From: Azospirillum baldaniorum
GTDB lineage: Bacteria; Pseudomonadota; Alphaproteobacteria; Azospirillales; Azospirillaceae
Assembly (NCBI RefSeq): GCF_003119195.2
Contig: NZ_CP022255.1
Span: 744,001-808,000, forward strand
Direction of reading: 5' to 3'
DNA: 64,000 bases
Below are positions 59,654 through 64,000 of the stretch, one piece after another. The notes beneath the pieces were generated by a model, which saw only the letters and a list, made by a program, of their open reading frames with translations, was not told where the DNA came from and searched no databases. The translations under genes were made by a program, and so were the position numbers. Positions within the stretch are counted from its first letter, which is position 1. Every line of letters starts with the position of its first letter.

Positions 59654-59939
59654 TCCCGCCTCCCTGCGCTTCCCGAGCGGCGTCACGGTCACGCATCCAC
59701 GCGAGATAGGCGACGTCCGCCTTGGTCATCTGCACCTTGTCATTGAAGGCTGTGCAGCGCGGACCATTCTCGTCCTGTACCCACTCCTTCGGGTATTCGG
59801 GCTCTTCGATGTCGTGGAAGAAGGCTGCCCCCGCGATCATGCACGGGGCGCCGGGTTTCGCCTTGGTGCAGTGGGCGCACCAGTGGGCATGGAAGATGTC
59901 GCCTTCGGTCCCATTGCTCGGGCGGTACGGTTTAGCCAT
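59646..59939 (-). CDS. Cysteine-rich protein, 97 aa
   Basis: Starts MAKPYRPSNGTEGDIFHAHW; CAHC, PCMI and RCTAF give four Cys in the first 62 residues, likely a zinc fold. An ATG 9 bases upstream is an alternative. Unknown function. Confidence 0.62.
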   Translation of the reverse strand: MAKPYRPSNGTEGDIFHAHWCAHCTKAKPGAPCMIAGAAFFHDIEEPEYPKEWVQDENGPRCTAFNDKVQMTKADVAYLAWMRDRDAAREAQGGGNG

Positions 59940-60402
59940 GGTCGACACCCTCCGTCTCGGTGGTCAGGAGGGCGGCGCTGCGGTCCGGCCCCATGTCCCG
60001 CATGGCGAAGACGCGGACAGCGCCCTTGTCCAGGTCGTGGGCTTCCATGAGCCATTGCGGCTCGGGGTGGTATTCTGTGGCGCCGTGGTAGACCCGGATC
60101 GGGATGGCCCGGCGGGTGCCGTGCTCGCCGCGCCAGTTCGTGTAGGTGAAGACGAGCGGCGGCGGGGGCGGCTCCGGCTGAACTCCCGCGCGCCGGTCCA
60201 GCCAGTCGGCGGCCTCGGCGTAGCCCAGTTTCCGCAGGGAGTCGGACGTCATGTAGAACTTGTTTCCGTCATCGGTCCACCCCTTGGCCCGCCGGTCCTC
60301 CACATGCGCGGTCGGCGCGATGCCAAGGTCCACCATCTCGTCAATCGCCTTATCGGAAAGCCCGGACCAATGCTCGGCGGCGTCCTCGCGATCAATGCCC
60401 AT
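59932..60402 (-). CDS. Protein with a WYL-like C-terminal segment, 156 aa
   Basis: The N-terminal half (MGIDREDAAEHWSGLSDKAI) is unassigned and includes DSLRKLGYAEAADWLDRRAG. From about 85 the pattern VFTYTNWRGEHGTRRAIPIR VYHG, QWLMEAHDLDKGAVRVFAMR recalls WYL ligand-binding folds. Role unknown. Confidence 0.65.
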   Translation of the reverse strand: MGIDREDAAEHWSGLSDKAIDEMVDLGIAPTAHVEDRRAKGWTDDGNKFYMTSDSLRKLGYAEAADWLDRRAGVQPEPPPPPLVFTYTNWRGEHGTRRAIPIRVYHGATEYHPEPQWLMEAHDLDKGAVRVFAMRDMGPDRSAALLTTETEGVDHG

Positions 60403-60405
60403 GCT

Positions 60406-60927
60406 TCAGCCCTCCGTACCGGTGGTTTCGCCCTGCGCCTGCTGTGCGCCCGCTGAGAGGGCGGCGAGATACGCCTTGCGCTCATTGTCGTCATGCGGCT
60501 CGAGCTTCCAGTATTCGGTCGCCGTGATGTAGTCCCGCAGCGCTGCCTCTCGCGCCTCTGCGGCGGCAAGGGCGGCCTGCGCTGCGTCACGCTCGGCGAT
60601 GGCCTGGGTGGCGCGGGCCAGGGCATCGTTTGCGCCTCGCAGCAGGAAAGCGATACACGGGTCGTGATCTTCGTCCTCGCAGGAGGTCAGGCGCTTGTGC
60701 TCCGCCTCCATCTCCGCGACGCGCGAGGACAGGGCGTCGAGCAGGTCGGCGGCTTGGTCCCTGTCAATGTTGGCCTTGGCGAACATGATGCGCAGTTCGA
60801 GGCGCCCGGCCTTGGTGGATGCGAGGTCATCAAACGCATCTTGGAAAGCGCCAAACACGCGTTCTTTGTCTGCGCGGCGACGGAGGTCTTCGGCGCTCAT
60901 CGGCGCCGGGGTGTGGGAGGTGGTCAT
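60406..60927 (-). CDS. Coiled-coil protein, 173 aa
   Basis: Starts MTTSHTPAPMSAEDLRRRAD after CAGGA. Helical with a coiled coil of about 50 residues (AERDAAQAALAAAEAREAAL) and Cys at SCEDEDHDPC. Phage hypothetical; the tail TATEYWKLEPHDDNERKAYL may be a conserved patch. Confidence 0.62.
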   Translation of the reverse strand: MTTSHTPAPMSAEDLRRRADKERVFGAFQDAFDDLASTKAGRLELRIMFAKANIDRDQAADLLDALSSRVAEMEAEHKRLTSCEDEDHDPCIAFLLRGANDALARATQAIAERDAAQAALAAAEAREAALRDYITATEYWKLEPHDDNERKAYLAALSAGAQQAQGETTGTEG

Positions 60928-60931
60928 GGGG

Positions 60932-61126
60932 TCAGTCCTGCGAGCGTTCGTTGATGCGGCCGGTGACGAAATCCTCGGCGATGCTGTAGGCGCGACCTTC
61001 GGCGTCAGCGGGATCGTTGCAGAGCGGTACCGCTGCAACACAGCGGTCTTTGCGCTTTGGCGTGTGCCGGATCACCAAGGCATGGGAACCGGAGCGCGTC
61101 ACGGTGTAGTGGCTGCTCTGCGTCAT
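60932..61126 (-). CDS. Small protein, 64 aa
   Basis: Starts MTQSSHYTVTRSGSHALVIR after AGGGAGG. Beta-rich start, helical end (AYSIAEDFVTGRINERSQD). Shares 122 bases with the downstream part of the 61005-61481 frame, so one of the two is mis-framed or both overlap. Confidence 0.55.
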   Translation of the reverse strand: MTQSSHYTVTRSGSHALVIRHTPKRKDRCVAAVPLCNDPADAEGRAYSIAEDFVTGRINERSQD

Positions 61127-61481
61127 CCCATCGCCTCCCTGGGGCGGGAGCGGAGGCCGAACCAACGGCGCGGCGCCCGTGCGCTTCGATCAGGGCGTTC
61201 GCCTGCTCCGCCGTCAGGCCGGACGCGATGTGTCCGTTCGGGCCGTGGATCGCCACCCGTTCGTCGCGCCAATCGCCGACCATGACGAACCATCCGTTGT
61301 CAGTCTCCCCGCTCTGTGCCGCCGGAGCGGCAGGAGAGGCGGAGAGGCGGCGCAGTTCATCCGCGGCATCATCCATGGCTTCGATCAGTTCATCGGTGTC
61401 CAGAGCCTCGTTGTTATCGAGCGCGGTGGAGAGCCTTTCGAGATGGCGGGCGATTTCGATGAGGTCTTGGGCGTCCTCCAC
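61005..61481 (-). CDS. Hypothetical protein with doubtful ends, 158 aa
   Basis: GTG start (MEDAQDLIEIARHLERLSTA) lies too near GGGAGG, and the last third overlaps the next gene by 122 bases. The middle (TDNGWFVMVGDWRDERVAIH) is clearly protein-like. It may be the continuation of the 61385-61840 gene after a lost base near 61485. Confidence 0.45.
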   Translation of the reverse strand: MEDAQDLIEIARHLERLSTALDNNEALDTDELIEAMDDAADELRRLSASPAAPAAQSGETDNGWFVMVGDWRDERVAIHGPNGHIASGLTAEQANALIEAHGRRAVGSASAPAPGRRWDDAEQPLHRDALRFPCLGDPAHAKAQRPLCCSGTALQRSR

Positions 61482-61840
61482 CCTCCCGGCGCTGCGGCGG
61501 GCGCAGAGACAGCGCGGGCGGCGGAGAGGCGCCCGGCCACCTTGGAAAGATCGAACCGGCCGTCAATGGTGACTGGACCGCTGGCGGAGAACTCTCCAAT
61601 GAAGGACGTGCCATCCTCAGCTGACAGGGCGTCGTAAAGCGCACGCGCCATCTCTTCGGCTCCGGACGGGGCGGCCTCCACGGCGGGGCGGCGGGAGGCG
61701 GCGACAAACTGGCTGTGCCACCGCGCGTAGCTTTCGCACCATTCGGCATTGGGGTGCATGAGTGGGATTGGCGGCATCGGAAAGTCGGAGGCGGAGAGAC
61801 CCGCTTCGCGGTGCGCCTGCCGTTCGGCTTTGGTGGTCAT
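61385..61840 (-). CDS. Hypothetical protein, possibly frameshifted, 151 aa
   Basis: Starts MTTKAERQAHREAGLSASDF. NAEWCESYARWHSQFVAASR and AEEMARALYDALSAEDGTSF are protein-like. The final 45 residues, from about APAAAPGG onward, have shadow-like composition where the 61005-61481 frame becomes good, hinting at an indel. Confidence 0.5.
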   Translation of the reverse strand: MTTKAERQAHREAGLSASDFPMPPIPLMHPNAEWCESYARWHSQFVAASRRPAVEAAPSGAEEMARALYDALSAEDGTSFIGEFSASGPVTIDGRFDLSKVAGRLSAARAVSAPAAAPGGWRTPKTSSKSPAISKGSPPRSITTRLWTPMN

Positions 61841-61850
61841 GGTGGTCTCC

Positions 61851-62099
61851 TCAGGCCGAGGGCGTGGCGGGGAAAAGCTTGGCCGCGCACAGGAAATCTT
61901 CGGGATCGACGTTCGGGAGGTCGATGTGCTGGCCGCCTTCGAGGATCGCGACCATCTCCGGGTAGCCGGTGCCGTCCGGATCGCGCGGCTCGGTGGGAAC
62001 GGATTTGACAAACCGCATGGCGCCGTTCGGGTCGTGCCAGAGGACTATCGGGAGGGATGCCACGGCTTCCCGCAGCGCGTTGATCTGCTCATCGGTCAT
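61851..62099 (-). CDS. Small protein, 82 aa
   Basis: Starts MTDEQINALREAVASLPIVL after GAGGAGACC. LPIVLWHDPNGAMRFVKSVP and GGQHIDLPNVDPEDFL suggest a small folded domain. It ends FPATPSA, the same ending as the gene upstream, and both stops are followed by TGAGGAGACC, so a short duplicated junction is shared. Confidence 0.6.
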   Translation of the reverse strand: MTDEQINALREAVASLPIVLWHDPNGAMRFVKSVPTEPRDPDGTGYPEMVAILEGGQHIDLPNVDPEDFLCAAKLFPATPSA

Positions 62100-62109
62100 T
62101 TCGGTCTCC

Positions 62110-62347
62110 TCAGGCCGAGGGCGTGGCAGGATGACGGATGCTCGGGAACGGGTAGGCGCGGGTCTCGCCCGTGCCACCACCCGTCCTTCGTCCACCTCCG
62201 ACCGCAATCGGTGGTGACGATCTTCCCTTTGATGCGGTGATGTGCTGGCGGCCCATGGCTTCCCCGTTGCGATTGACGGTTTCCACTTCATCGCCGACGC
62301 GGAAGGGGTACTCGGGAGGCTCCGGCAGCACGTAGGTAAGTCGTCAT
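62110..62347 (-). pseudogene. Frameshifted copy of the gene that crosses the contig join
   Basis: Second copy of the start seen at 1-64; base losses at about 62336 and 62343 break the first codons (MTDLTYVL becomes out of frame before LPEPPEYPFRVGDEVETVNR). Further in, the good frame seems to shift again near 62227 (ASKG then KIVTTDCGRRWTKDG in the next frame), consistent with more missing bases. The true gene is most likely intact. Confidence 0.6.
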
Positions 62348-62371
62348 GGTGTCGGTCTCCTCGCTCTGCGC

Positions 62372-62571
62372 TCAGCGCGGAGCGGTGGGGGTGGTGAGTT
62401 GGTCGCGGACCATCTGTTGGCTTTGAGGCGCCACTTCCCAGCCGGTCGCTTGAGTGCGGCGGTGATGAGAAAGCCGAGGTCGCTGACCGGGACGCGGAGA
62501 GCCTTGGCGATGTCGACATGTCCTGTCCTCGTTCCAGAGCTGCACGGCTCGTCGGATTTGGCTTCGTCCAT
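62372..62571 (-). pseudogene. Frameshifted second copy of the 89-292 gene
   Basis: Starts MDEAKSDEPC where copy 1 reads MDEAKIRRAV; four base losses put it in and out of frame. Assembly artefact, not biology. Confidence 0.75.
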
Positions 62572-62578
62572 GGGGGCC

Positions 62579-62756
62579 TCACGCGCTTAGCGGCTTCGTG
62601 CCGGCGTCTGTCGCGTCGATCCGCGCCAGGAACTCATCAGTCCAGCGTGTCCGGGCAGCGCTCGTCATCGGCGCGCGTGTCCAGGTGGTCGAACCGGTGC
62701 GCTTCCTTGGCGCGGCGGGTCTGCGCGATCTCGCGCGAGCTGGGGCGGCGGCTCAT
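62579..62756 (-). pseudogene. Frameshifted second copy of the 300-479 gene
   Basis: Two base losses near 62637-62640 (CTCAGTCAGG in copy 1 reads CTCATCAG here) break the small ORF. Assembly artefact. Confidence 0.7.
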
Positions 62757-63364
62757 TCGGCGTTGTCCTCGGCGTAATCGGTTGCGCCGGCTGCCGGCAT
62801 ATCGGTCATGGCGGCGCGACGCTTGCGGTCCTCGTGGTCGGCAGCGAGGGCGCGTTGACCGGCGGCGCCGATGCGCTTCCAGAACGCGGCGTAGGCGCTG
62901 GTTCCGCGCTCGACCGCTTCTTCAGCCTCGGCGCCGAGGGCTGCAGGGTCGGGCCCTTCGCCGTTGTTCTCCGCTCCCAGAGGCTGCACGACGAACGGCT
63001 TCCGGCTTCCGCGCGTGGCGGTCAGGGCCAGCTTCCGCGGCCCGTCGATATGGCTCATGTGCGAGATGCGAATCCCGCCAACCTGCTGGCCGCCGAATGC
63101 GACCGTCTCGTCGCGGTAGAGGGTCATGGACCGGCCGGCGTAGGCGGCGCCGTCCGGGCCCCACAGGCTGACCAGCACGCGGCGCATGCTCTTGCAGGGC
63201 TTGTACGGCTTCCCGTCGTCACCCTCGAAATTAATGGCGATCGGCTGGTCGGCGGCGGCGAGGAGCGACACCCGCGTGACCCGGATCGTGCGCGGGCCGC
63301 CGATCAGGTCGTCAGCGTTCATCTGGTCGCTCTTGGGAGCGATCGTCTTCCTGATGTCGATCAT
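62753..63364 (-). CDS. Second copy of the YqaJ-partner protein
   Basis: Identical 203-residue reading to 476-1087. Present only because the contig overlaps itself. See that entry for description. Confidence 0.75.
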   Translation of the reverse strand: MIDIRKTIAPKSDQMNADDLIGGPRTIRVTRVSLLAAADQPIAINFEGDDGKPYKPCKSMRRVLVSLWGPDGAAYAGRSMTLYRDETVAFGGQQVGGIRISHMSHIDGPRKLALTATRGSRKPFVVQPLGAENNGEGPDPAALGAEAEEAVERGTSAYAAFWKRIGAAGQRALAADHEDRKRRAAMTDMPAAGATDYAEDNAE

Positions 63365-64000
63365 ATGCGGATCTCCATTTCGACGCGCCGCGCAGTCATC
63401 GGCATGCGCGCGGCGGCGGCGTGGTAGCGCTCAAGCGCGAGCGAGAGTCGATGCTCGAACGCCCCCGCAGCCTCGATGATGGCGTCTTGGGTCTTCGGGT
63501 CTGGATAGGCGCGGACCACGAACAGGGGCATGCCGCCGCAATAGCTGATGTAGTCCAGCCACTTCCGCCCGGACACGAGAAGCCCGGTCTGAACCTGGAT
63601 GAGATGTTCGGCAGGAACCGTGCCGTTGACGATGGTCTCAGCCTGGAACTTCTGCCGACGGCTCTTGATCTCGATGAGCCCGTCATCCCCGACCAGTCCG
63701 TCGGGGGAATAGCCGATCGTGAACCCCCACCGGTCATTGGTGATGAAGCCAACCTCCTCGACGGGGGCGAACTTCTCGGCGTAGAGGGCGCGGGCGGCGA
63801 TTTCGTCGTCCCAGCCGCGGATCATGTCGTCGCCGATATAATGGGGCTCGACATGCTTCGTGACCCGCTGGGCCAGCAGCTCGTAAAGGTGGGCGCGTTC
63901 CTTCTCATTGCTCGCGATCTTGAGCGTCGGCGTGATGATGAGTTTCATTTCGGAGGCGGTGAGGAGGCCGCAGCGGGCGGCGAGCCATTCATCGGTTCCT
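63361..64000 (-). CDS. Second copy of the YqaJ exonuclease (5' part cut by window edge)
   Basis: Same as 1084-1773 but the N-terminal residues lie beyond base 64000. Both acidic motifs (SPDG, EIK) are present. Overlap artefact. Confidence 0.85.
   Translation of the reverse strand, partial: GTDEWLAARCGLLTASEMKLIITPTLKIASNEKERAHLYELLAQRVTKHVEPHYIGDDMIRGWDDEIAARALYAEKFAPVEEVGFITNDRWGFTIGYSPDGLVGDDGLIEIKSRRQKFQAETIVNGTVPAEHLIQVQTGLLVSGRKWLDYISYCGGMPLFVVRAYPDPKTQDAIIEAAGAFEHRLSLALERYHAAAARMPMTARRVEMEIRI

Larger units (their letters stand above)
62286..64000. repeat. Terminal direct repeat, copy 2
   Basis: Matches 1-1723. Eight single bases are missing between 62335 and 62645, mostly one base from a doublet or short run. 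Beyond 62646 the match is exact to the end. The offset changes from 62285 to 62277, giving a unit length of 62277-62285. Confidence 0.95.

Noticed and set aside
62286..64000. True biological duplication of the YqaJ region
   Set aside because: Exact match for most of its length, position at both contig ends and indel pattern all point to circular overlap.

Overview
This window is a complete or nearly complete genome of a temperate, contractile-tailed phage (myovirus morphology) of about 62.28 kb, assembled as a circular or circularly permuted molecule. The last 1.7 kb (62286-64000) repeat the first 1.7 kb (1-1723), so the contig has gone once round and overlapped itself. GC is high throughout and genes are tightly packed with many ATGA/GTGA overlaps. 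A GapR-type DUF2312 protein, a RusA resolvase, DUF1376 replication proteins and the codon style suggest an alphaproteobacterial host (Azospirillum or another Rhodospirillales member is my inference; no host DNA is present). Layout: (1) About 53.5-62.3 kb and 1-7.0 kb form a mostly leftward block of small early and accessory genes: excisionase and tyrosine integrase (59.4-58.2 kb), DUF4942 protein, YqaJ exonuclease, HNH nuclease and many short unknowns. (2) 7.0-10.5 kb is a lambda-like immunity region. A short cI-type repressor (9870-10202) and a Cro-like gene (10290-10520) lie beside a pair of ACAAG-N4-CTTGT operators (OR, about 10240-10277). A second matching pair (OL, 7217-7256) lies in front of the leftward operon. 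Between them are a glycosyltransferase-like cargo gene, two small leftward genes and a hairpin-rich non-coding stretch. (3) 10.5-23.8 kb holds rightward regulation, replication and DNA modification genes: Mug113/GIY-YIG protein, tandem LuxR-HTH protein, RusA, a phage DnaN sliding clamp, HNH, GapR homologue, two orphan DNA methyltransferases (DPPY and DPPW types), GNAT acetyltransferase, two adjacent DUF1376 proteins, one with a candidate origin inside it, and a serine recombinase. (4) A sigma70-like promoter and a terminator at 23.8 kb precede the late block. That block runs holin-like and spanin-like genes, metallopeptidase, TerS, TerL, portal, MuF, Nudix-DUF2213 protease/scaffold, decoration and capsid, then connectors, sheath, tube, frameshifted tail chaperone, tape measure, baseplate, glycine-rich fibre, beta-helix tailspike, lectin-like fibre, GH24 endolysin, holin and a GNAT-like protein. 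(5) 53.5-54.15 kb is a gene-free, hairpin-dense stretch that may be a large structured RNA. (6) 56.0-57.4 kb is a second regulatory switch: an Xre-type gene heads a rightward operon, and two divergent promoters overlap one palindromic operator. How it fits together: the repressor probably silences both the leftward and rightward early operons through identical operators. Integrase and Xis handle lysogeny. The RusA, clamp, GapR and DUF1376 set makes and shapes concatemeric DNA. TerS/TerL package it, probably by headful given the circular permutation. Oppositely oriented genes inside the late operon (30309-30536, 43715-44134) look like morons. Sequence quality: eight single-base losses in the second terminal copy (62.33-62.65 kb), and a one-base frameshift in the integrase, show that the contig contains uncorrected indels. 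Frameshifts near 61-62.6 kb should be read with that in mind.
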